Of a DNA stretch of 64,000 nt, positions 22,348 through 34,100 are shown piece after piece. The position numbers and the translations under genes were made by a program. The notes under the pieces were generated by a model. That model saw only the letters and a list, made by a program, of their open reading frames with translations. It ran no database searches and was not told the origin of the DNA. This stretch comes from Asterias amurensis (lineage: Eukaryota; Echinodermata; Asteroidea; Forcipulatida; Asteriidae), in the NCBI RefSeq assembly GCF_032118995.1, contig NC_092666.1, positions 15,253,950-15,317,949 on the forward strand, read 5' to 3'. The stretch's first letter is position 1. The number at the start of each line of letters is the position of its first letter.

Positions 22348-25300
22348 TTAGAACCCAACGCATTGTTGTTCCACCAGAGGTCCTGGTATGTTTCCTGAAA
22401 AATAAGAACAAAATAATACTAAAATTTCAGTGATACATGCAAAATGCATTTAATCATTTGTATTTTGTATTTGTTATATTTTTTATAATATCATTTACGG
22501 GGCGGGGGCGAGAAGGGGGGGGTGAGCAGGGTATTATAGTCTGGAAATCAAAAGTTCATAATGTCATTATTCGAGCCATTCATATTCAAGCCATGTCTGA
22601 TTCAAGCTGAACAACATCGTTGTGCTAGTTTGTCAGGTTTCCAACCCCCTCCCCTCTGAAAGATAAAACATTCATGTATGATTTTTTGTAATACACGGGT
22701 TACTTCCACTCTTAAGGGTTACACAAAATAACCAATATTATACACAGGCTCGAAACAGGAATTAAGGTATAATTTTGATTACCATGAACATTGACGTCTT
22801 CCAATCCCAGACAAATCTGTCTATATTCCGGAGAAGCGATCAGAGTCTTGAAGGCTGGGTTCCACCAAGATGCTAAAGGGTTGTCTTTTCTTGTCATAAT
22901 AGCCATTCCGCTTATCGCACACTTATCAAGCTTCTCTGATACGAGTTGTAAGTTTGCAGTTACCTCCAAGAATTGGTTCAGAAAGACGGCATCGACCTGT
23001 GATTTGGATCAACGATTCACACGGATGTCAAACAGGGTCAAACGTAACCCGGGTTCTGGGTGAGTTTAATATATTGGTTTGGGCATCTATTTTTATTGAT
23101 ACTTGTAGTATCGCATTGTGACCAAAAGGTCAAATAATTGTCACCAAAAGGTCAAATAATTGCAACCAAAGATAAAACTATTAAAATCTGTAGACAAAGT
23201 TTGGACTTGACCAATGTGTGGGTAAAAAAACAATGACCGGCATCTTTGTGAAAATGACCTAAACATGGTCGTCAAACTGACACTGAATTAAAATGAAAAT
23301 CAAATGATTTGGAAATTAAATCATTTTCTAGATGATACTTACAATATCGTTGTTGACTGCTGATAGAAGCGCCTGTTGTGTCTCGAAGTAAAAGATCTTT
23401 TCCTTCGGTAAAGTGGCTCCCTTTGTGAAGAAAAGAAATACAATGAGAGAATGCCGAGATACTACCTTGCAGTACTTATACAGCATTGGTTATTGCAAGA
23501 CCAAAGCAGTTTCTTGAAGTATCGTCACTCAAGATACGAGGTAACTGAGTACAAAAACAGAAGTACACGGAACCAACGTTTCGATGTCTCATCCGCAGTT
23601 TGTTTTGTTCAGAGGAGACTGCAATGTATCTTAATTATGTACATACGTGACACGACCGGGACTCGAACCCACACTCTGCTGATCAGCAACGCAGAGCATG
23701 AGTCACGGTGCTCTATCCGCAATGACACGCCACCAAAAATAACTCCAATAAATTCACACAAAAAGAGAGATCTTCTTACAGTTATTTCTGGATATCGTTT
23801 CAGACAGTTTTCATCTTCGACGTACGCCTGTAAAAAGCCGATTTTCTTCCCTGTTAGGTCGCGCCAGTTGAAGGCGTTTGCATCCGTTCCCATCTTAACC
23901 ATGAATACTGCAAGATGTTGTTTACTCATTTCGTCTGTAAATGCAAACGTGCGAGCGCGTTCGTACGTTGCGGACCAAGCTGTAAACAAACAAAAAGTGT
24001 CAACAATATTTATAACAATAAAAAATACCAACTGACCCAATTAATAAATGCAGTATTAAATAGAGAGATGCTTTAGAATTAAATATTGCGCTTGCTTGCT
24101 TTTATTTTTAATTTTTATTTAATATTAATGATTGGAGATTCACCTGTACACGCATCGTACCAATTACCAAGAAGACCAATGCCAGCTTGAGGTGAACTGC
24201 CGGCTCGACTCTGCCAACATCGATCATACAGGTCCCAGATAAGCTTGCAATTCTTGTCGGCAATCCTGCAAACTACGGGCAAATAAAAGCGTATGTAATT
24301 ACCAGCAATAACCAGTCGAGACCTGATGGGGATGTTTTTATTTCCTCAAAATGGAGGACAATTTAAATGCCGGTCGATCCAAATAAATGTGATTATGGTT
24401 GACAGGAACTGATCAGGAGCAAGTGACACTTCAGGTCGGGCGTCAATATTACTGTACTCCGGCCAACCACATTAAGACGACATGACGTCAAAGTAATAAA
24501 CCTATACCTTAAACCCCAACCCAATACATGTACTAACACCAACCCCCAACACCAACCCCCAACACCAACCCCCAACACCAACCCCCAACACCAACCCCAA
24601 CACAAACCCCCAACACCAACCCCCAACACCAACCCCCAACACCAACCCCCAACACCAACCCCCAACAACCAACCCCAACACCAACCCCCAACACCAACCC
24701 CCAACACCAACCCCCAACACCAACCCTAGTCCAGCCTAAAACCTACTCCTATAACTATGAGGTTCGTTCCGCTATCGTCTCCACTAAAGTGGAGTCTGGA
24801 GACGATAGCGGAACGAACCGCATACTTCTAGGAGTACCTCAAACCCAACCATATACCCCAACGCCCCAAGCCCAACCCATGGTAGCCTTGCTCAAGGCAG
24901 TCGAATTATTCACTCCGAAAAAAAGACCGCCGTTGTATAAAACCCACCCGTATTCACTCTGCGTAACATCGCACGACACGGTGCCCCCGTACACTATCCG
25001 CATGCGGAGGCCGTCAGGCCTGACGGCCTCCGCATGCGGTTAGTGGTACGAGTGCGATGACTTGTGTGAACAGTATTCGTACGATCTGACAGTGTGTCTA
25101 CGGGTGGGTCATGCGGTGTGATCGCACTCACCACGAAAAGGGTATACGGGTGGGTTTACAGCGGCGTCTTTTCGGAGCGAATAATGCGACTGCCTTGAGC
25201 AAGGCCAAACCCATGGCCGAACCCCAACCCAAAATTGCCAGAACAGTGTAAGAACATGGAGCAGTCACAAATACGGGACACACGTGCATGTCCCATATAA

Positions 25301-28300
25301 ATACACACCTAAGTCTCAATATTATACCACAAACAACATGTCTGCCCCAATATTAGTTTAACAATAAACACAATAATTTTTACCTGCGTTGACAACATCG
25401 ACGTTATAACCTTTGACCTCCCCACTGTTCGAATCACTGAATGCAAATAAAAACACAATAAAGCACTTTCATATTCTGCACAAAGAGAAATCAATATAAT
25501 AGGTCAAGGCCTACATGTAGTTTATTAAGGATCAGACTTTTGTCAGTTAATTCGCTTTACGCAAATATCCGTACCAATGTGCAGACAACAACTGTGAGCA
25601 TATGGAGGTAGAATTAGCCTCCATGCTGTGAGCGACTGTGTGAGCCGTTTTATTTACCTGAAATAGTTTTAACAATGAAGGTACTTGTTTAGTAATTGTC
25701 AAAGACCAGTCTTTTTACTTGGTGTAACCCAACATAAGCATAAAAAAACAAACCTGTGAAATTTGAGCTAAATTGGTCATCGAAGTTGCGAGAAAATGAT
25801 GAGAGAAAAAACACCCTTGTTGGACGAATTTGTGTGCTTTCAGATAGGAATTAAAGACTTAAAGTCTTTTATTATTTTAGTGAGAAATTACCTCTTTCTC
25901 AAAACATATGCTTGTTGAGAGGGAGACGTTTATCACATTGTTTTATACTATCAACAGCTCTCCAATGCTCGTTACCAAGTCAGTTTTTAAGTTAATATTT
26001 GTTTTGAGTAATTACCAAACCCTTTATGTACCTTCCCTTTAACCAATATAAAGACACCTGCAAGAGGCTACACATCTCATTCGTCCGTGGATATAGTTAT
26101 TATTAATTGTTGATTGCATATCGAAAAGCTCAATATACCGCCAATTACAGGATGAACAGGGCACGAGAATAAAACTTTCATTAGTTATAGACGCGGGAAC
26201 CCACGCAATCGGGTAGTGACTGGAAACCCAAATCCACATGCAAGGTCTGAGGTGGGATTCGTACCAGGGTCCACGCAGTCGGGCGAGTAACTGGAAACCA
26301 AATCCACATGCAAAGTCTGAGGTGGGATTCGAACCAGGGTCCACGCAGTCGGGCGAGTGACTGGAAACCAAATCCACACACAAGCTCCGGTCTGAGGTGG
26401 GATTCGAACCAGGGTCCACGCAATCGGGTAGTGACTGAAAACCAAATCCACATGCAAAGTCTGAGGTGGGATCCGAACCAGGGTCCACGCAATCGGGCGA
26501 GTGACTGGAAACCAAATCCACACGCAAGCTCCGGTCTGAGGTGGGATTCGAACCAGGGTCCACGCAATCGGGTAGTGACTGGAAACCAAATCCACATGCA
26601 AGGTCTGAGGTGGGATTCGAACCAGGGTCCACGCAATCGGGTAGTGACTGAAAACCAAATCCACATGCAAAGCTCCGGTCTGAGGTGGGATTAGAACCCA
26701 CAACCAAAATGTACTTACATATATTCCAGTCTGCTCCCGTAGTCGCCAATTGCAAACGTCCAAACCCTTTCAGTATCTAGTGTATCACTTGTGTTTGAAG
26801 CTTCACCTGGGAAAGGCAAATGATTCCAGTTGAATAAATATTCAATATTAATATTAAAAGACACCTTGCTCGTGAAACCACAAGCCCCAAACAAGTCCAT
26901 CACTGTTAGTTCAATGAAGCGCTATATATATTAATGAGGTTTCCTCCGGCCAATGTCAGCAAAGGTTTACTAATTCGTAAACACGCGTAAACCAACGTCT
27001 TTCCCCCATCGCACTCAAACATTATAGGAATTTATTTAAAGACACTGGACACTATTGGTAATTGTCAATTCACAGTTGGTGCATCTCAACATATGCATGA
27101 AATAACAAACCTGTGAAAACTTGAGCTCTGTCGGTCATCGAAGTTGCAAAATAATAATGAAAGAACAAAACACCATTGTCACCCGAAGCAATGTGCTTTC
27201 AGATGTTTGATTTAGAAACCTCAAATTCTAAATATTAGGTCTTGAAATCAAATTCGTGGAAATTTACTTCTTTCTCGAAAACTACGTTACTTCAGAGGGC
27301 GCCGTTTCTCACAATGTTTTATACAATCAACAGCTCCCCATTACTCGATACCAAAATAAGGTTTTATGCTAATAATTATTTTGAGTAATTACCAATAGTT
27401 TCCACTGCCTTTAAGTTGAATTCCTACTCCCCACATAAGCTTGATGACATTTAATGGTTGAGCAGCTCTGAGCTACTGGCTTTGCGAAATGCGGCCTAGT
27501 GAAATTGAATGATTTTTACCGGTGGATGCTAAACTGGTAGAAGTTGCAATAGATGGTAAATTTGCACCGGGGCTATCAAAACTTAATTTGGGTTTTTACC
27601 CATACCATAGTTGAATTATTTCATTTGACTGCAGATTCAACAGAGCAGTCATTTTCGGAATAAATAGAATAAATGTATATAGGCCTATCTATAAGCTCCA
27701 ACCAAAATGACCCCAGGAAAACTGTTAAGCAGATAGAATGGCTAGCCCAGGTATATAGACTCATCGTGCAATGGCGCTGACTGACGTCATACTTCTACAT
27801 GTACTTCTACTTCGGTACTTGGCATTAGTCCTTCAGTCAGGATGTAAACGCCAAGGATAGCTGCCTATGTGCAGTGCCAAGTGTTGTATCAGTGCATTTT
27901 GTTGTATAGGTGCATTTTGTTGTATACGGTGCAAGTAAAAAGTTGGGATGTACTTGCTCCGACCGTCCCCTTAAAGACCTTGATGGATGGGAGCTCGAGG
28001 ATCTGGCTGGGGAGGGCATTCCACCATAAGACTGTTCGTGGGAAAAACGAATATTTGTATAGGTGGAGGGTGCTAGGATGATTTGGTATTTACATTTGTG
28101 ATAGGATCGTACTGCTTGGATGAAGATGAGGTATTGGGTTGGATGGATGGCTAAGCATGGATTAAGCAAATTAGCCTCCATGCTATTGTGGCCTGCTGTT
28201 TCAAACCCATTAAGCAAATGTTGTTAAAGGCAGTGGACACCAGGGGTTGTCAAAGACTAGCCTTCACAGTTGGTGTATCTCAACATATGCATAAAATAAT

Positions 28301-29157
28301 AAACCTGTGTGAAAATTTGAGCTCAATCGGTCATCGAACTTGCGAGATAATAATGAAAGAAAAGACACCCTTGTCACACGAAGTTGTGTGCGTTGAGATG
28401 GTTGATTTCGAGACCTCAAATTCTAAATCTGAGGTCTCGAAATCAAGTTCGTGGAAAATTACTTCTTTCTCGAAAACTAAGGCACTTCAGAGGGAGCCGT
28501 TTCTCACAATGTTTTATACCATCAACCTCTCCCCCATTTCTCGTTACCAAGAAAGGTTTTGTGCTAACAATTATTTTGAGTAATTACCAATAGTGTCCAC
28601 TGCCTTTAATAAATCTTTTTAGAAAGATTCTACATGCATACTCCTCTGACTCTATGCATAGGCTCTGACACTATAATGCATTTTTGTGTCTGTTTATCAG
28701 ACAATCTCCCAAACATAGTGCTGTTTTGTGTGTGTGAACACATGCCTAACGGTCAAATTACGGTATCATTTCCCGTGTCCATGCAACACCAACTGTAATG
28801 ACTTTTACCTTCAGATGTGTCACCAGTGCCACTCGAAATGTTAACAACTATATCTCCCCTTCTTGCCAGTCCAATGGATCCAATCAGGAGAGCAATGAAT
28901 GCAACAACAACAGCAACAGCAGTCAAAACAGACGGGAATCTGTCCCCAACACCACACCGGTTCTTCTCCCTCACCGTGACGGTAGGGCGCTGGGCACTGG
29001 TCACCAGAGCATTTTCACGGTACTCCATGGGCAGTCCGTTCGCTGGAGATGTTCTACGTGATCTCGGTTGTTGGGCTTCGATCTCATTAGAATCAATGTC
29101 AACCCCAGCTTCCGAAATTGTAAATAAAATCGGTGGTTGGTTTAGGTTTTTCTCCAT
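22348..29157 (-). CDS. Type II membrane protein with an extracellular bacterial-type solute-binding (SBP_bac_3-like) domain
   Basis: Eight phase-consistent exons: 29157-28809, 26806-26719, 25436-25384, 24272-24144, 23979-23780, 23420-23343, 22996-22783 and 22394-22348 (stop included), giving 385 residues. Residues 1-75 are polar with no signal peptide; 76-98 form a membrane span (VLTAVAVVVAFIALLIGSIG); the rest should be extracellular. From about 127 the protein follows the family-3 periplasmic amino-acid-binding pattern: WTFAIGDYGSRLEYID, then GYNVDVVNAV, then TYERARTFAFTDEM (the T-x-E-R segment with the usual ligand-carboxylate arginine), WRDLTGKKIGFLQAY, and late INxxDAVF-like VDAVFLNQFL. 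Bacterial members often have Asp where this has Asn (FLNQ). Eight or more cysteines suggest disulfides. The fold is shared with ionotropic glutamate receptor ligand cores, but no pore helices are present. Function (amino-acid sensing or capture) is inferred. The start is the first in-frame ATG. Confidence 0.85.
23520..23736 (-). mobile_element. tRNA-derived SINE in an intron of the solute-binding-domain gene
   Basis: On the minus strand it begins GGCGTGTCATTGCGGATAG (A-box-like) and has GGGTTCGAGTCCCGGTCG (B-box-like) about 60 bp on, followed by a non-tRNA tail. It lies between the exons at 23780 and 23420. Confidence 0.55.
24535..24727 (+). repeat. C-rich minisatellite, 13-bp unit AACACCAACCCCC
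   Basis: About 14-15 tandem copies with a few units missing one or two bases. It lies in the intron between exons 25384 and 24272 of the solute-binding-domain gene. It is strongly strand-asymmetric: one strand has no G over almost 190 bp. Tryptophan- and glycine-rich ORFs on the other strand are artefacts of the repeat. Confidence 0.95.
24761..24819. repeat. Hairpin with a 23-bp stem
   Basis: GGTTCGTTCCGCTATCGTCT at the left is exactly complementary to AGACGATAGCGGAACGAACC at the right, with a short central loop. It stands directly after the C-rich minisatellite. Confidence 0.9.
24870..25225. mobile_element. Foldback element centred on a perfect 42-bp palindrome
   Basis: The outer arms pair: CTTGCTCAAGGCAGTCGAAT at the left with TGCGACTGCCTTGAGCAAGG at the right. 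At the centre (24998-25039) is an uninterrupted palindrome of 42 bp beginning CCGCATGCGGAGGCCGTC. It is intronic, and both strands have short ORFs that are by-products. Confidence 0.8.
25678..26042 (-). mobile_element. MITE-like repeat, family B (GAAGGTAC...GTACCTTCCC ends)
   Basis: A relative of family A with different termini: left GAAGGTACTTGTTTAGTAATT, right ACCAAACCCTTTATGTACC and TTCCCTTTAA. The interior shares GAGAAAAAACACCCTTGTT and TTACCTCTTTCTCAAAA. The cleaner copy is at 32858-33232. Confidence 0.7.
26205..26700 (-). repeat. Tandem array of ~7 units (69-76 bp), each with a B-box-like core
   Basis: The word GAGGTGGGATTCGAACCAGG recurs at about 26249, 26319, 26394, 26463, 26538, 26607 and 26682, i.e. 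spacings of 69-75 bp. Units alternate by a five-base insertion (CTCCG). On the minus strand each unit reads CCTGGTTCGAATCCCACCTC, which matches the T-arm/B-box of tRNA-derived SINEs. The array stops about 18 bp inside the intron from the donor of the exon ending at 26719. ORFs of 128-238 residues across it are repeat artefacts. Confidence 0.9.
27038..27414 (-). mobile_element. ~380-bp MITE-like repeat, family A
   Basis: Starts TTTAAAGACACTGGACACTATTG and ends CCAATAGTTTCCACTGCCTTTAA, with the internal landmarks in order. It is in intron 1 of the solute-binding-domain gene. Confidence 0.75.
28226..28610 (-). mobile_element. ~380-bp MITE-like repeat, family A
   Basis: Starts TTAAAGGCAGTGGACACC and ends CAATAGTGTCCACTGCCTTTAA. 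The internal palindrome ATTTCGAGACCTCAA / TGAGGTCTCGAAAT is well preserved. It is intronic, about 200 bp from exon 1 of the solute-binding-domain gene. Confidence 0.75.
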
Positions 29158-30137
29158 GTTCCCACAGTCTATGGGTCCTGTATATACATGTACAGGTAAG
29201 GCTTGAATAAGAAGTTTCACCAGTGTTAATCGATTCCACACTGAGCTCACTCAGCGGAACCTCTATTGTTCATTCAACAATACCCTTTTTATGGTAGCTG
29301 TTCAGTTATTTTTATATATAGGTGGATGGGTTCAAGGCCTTAAAATAGTACCTGAGTTTGCTTGGGCATGTCAGAATGGAATCTCCTACCAGTTGACATG
29401 AGAAATACTTCAAATCCAGACTTGATGTCATTTTGAGCAAGGGAATCTGACCCCCCCCCCCCAAAAAAAAAGGAGAATATTTTAACACTTAGGGAGCCTG
29501 CTGCATGCACGACTAACTGATGTATGTTTAGAAAGCCACCCCAGGCGTTTTAATACATTTCTGAAGGTTCTGAATACTGGGTAAATACCGGGTCAAACCA
29601 TGTCAAACTGACCATTATAATCAGCCTCGCGCTGCTGCGGGTACATGGCCAATTTCTGGGCCATGTTTGTATTTTATTGTGCCTGAACAAAAACTATTAT
29701 TATAGAAAATCTTTAAAAAATTCCTTAGATTCTCACTACAATGAAGACATAAAAGGATGGGGGGGGAGGGATATGCCACCAAATATCAAGCACCACATTT
29801 CAATCACTAAAATAACATCTTTGTATTTTTCTTTATTTGTTTCATAATGGAGGAATCCTTAACCCCAAATAATTGATTCATTTTTCATGCAAGACATCTC
29901 GATTGTATTGTCCCTGAACAACTTCTCCTTTCCCCTTTCCCCGATTGCCGTCACACCCTAAAAAGTCCCGGGTCAGAATTAAACCGGATTTCGATTCCAG
30001 GTGACCTGACGCGATTTGGCCCCAGGCTGACAAAAAATAGGGGTTCATATGATGACGATTCTCAATCAGTTTCCCAACGTTGTGAGGGTTATGTTGACAC
30101 AAATTCTGTGTCATATACTGACCCCGGAATTGGCCAG

Positions 30138-30310
30138 CCGTCGATTTCACAAAGAGTTAGGACATCGTCTTATCTCGAGTTAGGACGAGTAACTCGTCTT
30201 AACTTAGGATTAATCTTAAGGTCCGCATGCTACAGTGCAGGCTTGGAACTCGTCCTAAGTCCTAAGATTAGTCTTAAGTTAGGAAGAGTTAGATCTGGGT
30301 TAATTCTAAA
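30138..30310. repeat. Inverted repeat, AGTTAGGAC family
   Basis: Built of TTTCACAAAGAGTTAGGAC, CGAGTTAGGACGAGTAACTCG and CTTAGGATTAATCTTAAG, which pair with downstream complements. The same family recurs at 34188-34293, 36950-37245, 45168-45321 and 55263-55437. Confidence 0.6.
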
Positions 30311-30675
30311 CCGTGAGCTTTTAGATTGCAGATTCCCAATCCAAAGTACAATCTTTGCAGAACCACCCCAACTCATCTAGAGATAGTCATTACATGGTGT
30401 TTACCGCAAACCTTTAGTACAATCCATGTTGTTCCCCTAATCCCACTTCTTTTTAACCTTCTCTTTTGTCAATTAAACAATGTATTGAAGTGTCTTGTCA
30501 GTTTATCCATTAAACAACTTTAAGCTCAATCTGTGAAAGAGCATTTTATTTTATTTCTATAGTATAAGCCTAATTGTAGATGTTCTTAAGGTCTGTATTA
30601 CTTGAATATGACACTGCGCCTGGATTACAGCTTCCCAATCCATCCCTGTTGTTTTCCACATTCCATTTCTTTTAA

Positions 30676-31052
30676 AAGGCAGTGGACACTATTGGTTATT
30701 ACTAAAAATAATTGTTAGCATAAAAACTTACTTGGTAACGAGTAATGGAGAGCTGTTGATAGAAGGCCTATATAAAACACTGTGAGAAACGGCTCCCTCT
30801 GAAGTAACATAGTTTTTGAGAATTTGATTTCGGGACCTCATAATTTAGATTTTGAGGTCTCGAAATCAAGCATCTGAAAACACACAGCTTCATGTGACAA
30901 GGGTGTTCTTTCTTTCATTATTATCTCGCAACTTCGACGACCAATTGAGCTCAAATTTTCACAGTTTTGTTATTTTATGCATAATTATGTTGAGATACAC
31001 CAAGTAAAAAGACCGGTCTTTAACAACTACCAATAGTGTCCAGTGTCTTTAA
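30676..31052 (+). mobile_element. ~380-bp MITE-like repeat, family A
   Basis: Starts AAAGGCAGTGGACACTATTGG and ends CCAATAGTGTCCAGTGTCTTTAA. It lies about 120 bp beyond the stop codon of the neighbouring gene and so may be part of its 3' UTR. Confidence 0.75.
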
Positions 31053-31169
31053 ACTACTCTATTACTGTCAAGTAGAAATAATATACTAAACAATGTATTG
31101 AAGTGCCTAGTCAGCTTATTCATTAAACAACTTGAAGATCAATCTTTGACAGAATAAAACAGTTCACTT

Positions 31170-34100
31170 CTAGTAAAAAGCCAAATTGTAGATCTTCGTA
31201 AGATCTGTAATACCCGAATAGGACACTGCGCCTGTATCAAGGTTAATAGTTGCGATGATATTTTTGAAACTTTCCGTTTGCAGGACGTGATAGAGAACTC
31301 CATTTGTTTGGTCAATGTTGATGACGTTCCCTCCATAATACTGACGGAATATTCCTAGAGAGAAAAATACAAACAAATTTAAGTGAATGACTAATGGATT
31401 GATTTGGGGTTGAACAAAAAAAGTCGCAAAAGGGCTGCCCTTGACTGCCGCTTCCTCCTATCGTTCACTTTAGTGTGATCATACATCATGTAAAGGTTGG
31501 ATGGCTTGGCACCCAAAAAATGTTGACAAACAGGTAGACCGCCAACATTCGGGACCCACTGAAGTGCACACGTTTGTTTCCTTCGCGCCTTTTATTAAAA
31601 AGCAATTTAAGTGGCCCGCTGATCTCAGAGATCAGTGCCCCCCAAAAAAAAAAAAAAAAATAAATAAAAAAATAAAAAAATAAAAAAATAAAAAAATAAA
31701 TAAAATAAAACAATAAATAAATAAATAAAATAAAATGTTCCAACAGGCAAGAGAATTCATTCATTCCCAACATGCAAAGTTTCAAACCCTACTAATTTGC
31801 ATTTTACAATCACTTATAATTGTTAACCATACCTGCAGGTGCAACTTCATATTTCTTCTTAATGGAACCATCCATTGGATTTAGTGTTACTAGTGTGTAG
31901 GCTGGGTACGAGTCACCAAAGAGACCGGGTGACACGGACAGCAATTCCCCTAAAAAGAAAAAAGAAAAAGATTATAATAAAGCATTACAATAATGCTCGC
32001 AAAAGATCATGACGTTTTATAAATGTAGCAAGAGGCTATTCAACTATATAATCAATCTCATAATATTCAACTTAAGACCGGTGCAATTAAATACAACGAC
32101 AACGAACCGTATTAAACGAACGAAATCAATAGAAGAGTTTAACATGACGTCATTGACCGCCATTTTGGTTTCAACTTCTGGATAAGTGCACGCATTTACG
32201 CGCTGCGCAAGACTCTCAGCCAAATGACATCCTTTCACGTGTGCAAGTTTCATCAAATATGGCGGCCAACGGAAGGGGTCTATTGTGCAGGGAGACGACA
32301 TTGAATGCAGTATAATAATTTGCTAAAAAGAAAACCTGGTTGGATTGGAGGGTGACAGGGGAAAACTATTATAGAGAACAGAATAACACATGGCCACTTA
32401 GGAAGTTCTGAATCTTACCCGTCTTCTCGTAAACTTGAATATCAGCGATTGTGTATTGACTCACATCCACTTCGGTAATCTTTGTAAGATTTCTGTGACA
32501 TTATAGGGGAAAAGGTGAGTTAGTAAAATAAGAATAAGTAGTTGAAGTTTGAAAGCTGTTTACATAGTATAGCCTAGACTTGTGGACAAGTCGTTAAATC
32601 GGCCCCACGCGCTGAGATAGTGCTCTCGCGAGATCACTGCTCTCGCGCGAACTGATGGCTCCCCGATTTCGACTCCTCATGTCGAAATCGGGGAGCCATC
32701 AGTTCACGCGAGAGCAGTGATCTCGCGAGAGCACTATCTCAGCGCGTGGGGCCGATTTTACGACTTGTCCACAAGTCTAAGTATAGCCACATGATCATCA
32801 TTATTTCTCGAGAAGATATTTTGGCGGTAATATTCCGTACAATGTGTGTCTGATTTAAAGGGAAGGTACACGTTTGGGAATGTCAAAGACCAGTCTTCTC
32901 ACTTGGAGTATCCCATCATAAGCATAAAATAACAAGCCTGTGAAAATTTGGGCTCAATCGGTTATCGAAGTTGCGAGAAAAATGATGAAAGAAAAATCAT
33001 CCTTATTGGACGAATTTTGTGTGCTTTCAGATAAGAATAAAATACTTCTAGCTAGAAGTCTTTTATTATTTAAGTGAGAAGAAATTACCTCTTTCTCAAA
33101 AACTATGCTACTTCAGAGGGATTGTTTCCCACAATGTTTTATACTATCAACAGCTCTCCAATGCTCGTTACCAAGTCAGTTTTTAAGTTAATATTTGTTT
33201 TGAGTAATTACCAAACGTGTACCTTCCCTTTAAGGGCTTCATGAAATTTTGAGTCTGGTGAAGCAATGGTAGCTGGTTCGTCTCTTGTCGTTAGGGGAAA
33301 TTACTTCTGGTGGCAGCTTGTCTTGCATGACGTATTTGGAGGGAGAGTGGATTGTGATTTCAGGCCGTGCGTCATCAAAAATAACTTTGTATACATGTAT
33401 ATTAATAAAACCGCACTAAACTCTTACCTCTTTGCCACGTCAAATGAGTAGATTCTTGCATTTAGCTCCTGGAGAGAGTTCTCATTCCCAATAAGCATGT
33501 AATGCATTTTGGTCTCGTAGTTCAAACAAGCAGACAGGAAATTCACATAGAGTGGCTCAGGGGTCTTGGTTACATGTAGCAGCTCATACTTCCCTACGTA
33601 TGTCATTGTGGCGTACTGAAATAAGAAATTTCCTGGAAAAGCAAAAATTGATGTCAGCCAAACTATTATTTTGCTTTATAAAAAAAAATGAAGACAGTAA
33701 TGAGACAACCTGGTAGCTCTAGATCGTTATTAACATTTTCAAAAATGCATGTTTCAGTACTAATGTTTCAAGGTGGTTGCTATTTTATAATCTTGACCAA
33801 TGAACAACCGCCTTTTGACATTAAGGCGAGGGAGGGCGCCGTACAGCTAAAATGGCATCTTGTAGTCTGGTTCCCAGACCCAAAAATCTCCGACTAGGCT
33901 CTGTCGAATTTAGGGTCCGGTATCACCCAAAATCACGTGACCAAAAAGGAGGAATTCCTCCTCTTTCGAAGTTATCCGAAATGTTCCGAACGTGTTGTCG
34001 TCAAGATTCGGACAGTATCGTTGATGTTCGGTATGGAGTCGTAATATCAGTCCTGTCGGCCGTAGATCCAGGAGTTTTTATGCCAGCAATTGCCAATGCA

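Larger units (their letters stand above)
29160..31165. other. Spacer between the solute-binding-domain gene and the histidine-brace-like gene
   Basis: Contains the 5' flank of the gene starting at 29157, poly-C at 29451, a TTAGGACGAG-type inverted repeat (30138-30310), a fragment of another foldback (30361-30410) and a family A MITE (30676-31052). The 3' UTR of the gene ending at 31170 probably runs into this stretch. A reverse-strand AATAAA-type signal occurs near 30545 but is unproven. Confidence 0.4.

Noticed and set aside
24393-24723. Gly/Trp-rich ORFs (WCWGLVLGVGVGG-like)
   Set aside because: Pure translation of the 13-bp C-rich minisatellite.
24535-24727. Interstitial telomere
   Set aside because: The unit is AACACCAACCCCC, not the TTAGGG/CCCTAA repeat expected in echinoderms.
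26039-26763. Repeat ORFs of 128-238 residues
   Set aside because: They arise in every frame from the 69-76-bp array and include no recognisable fold.
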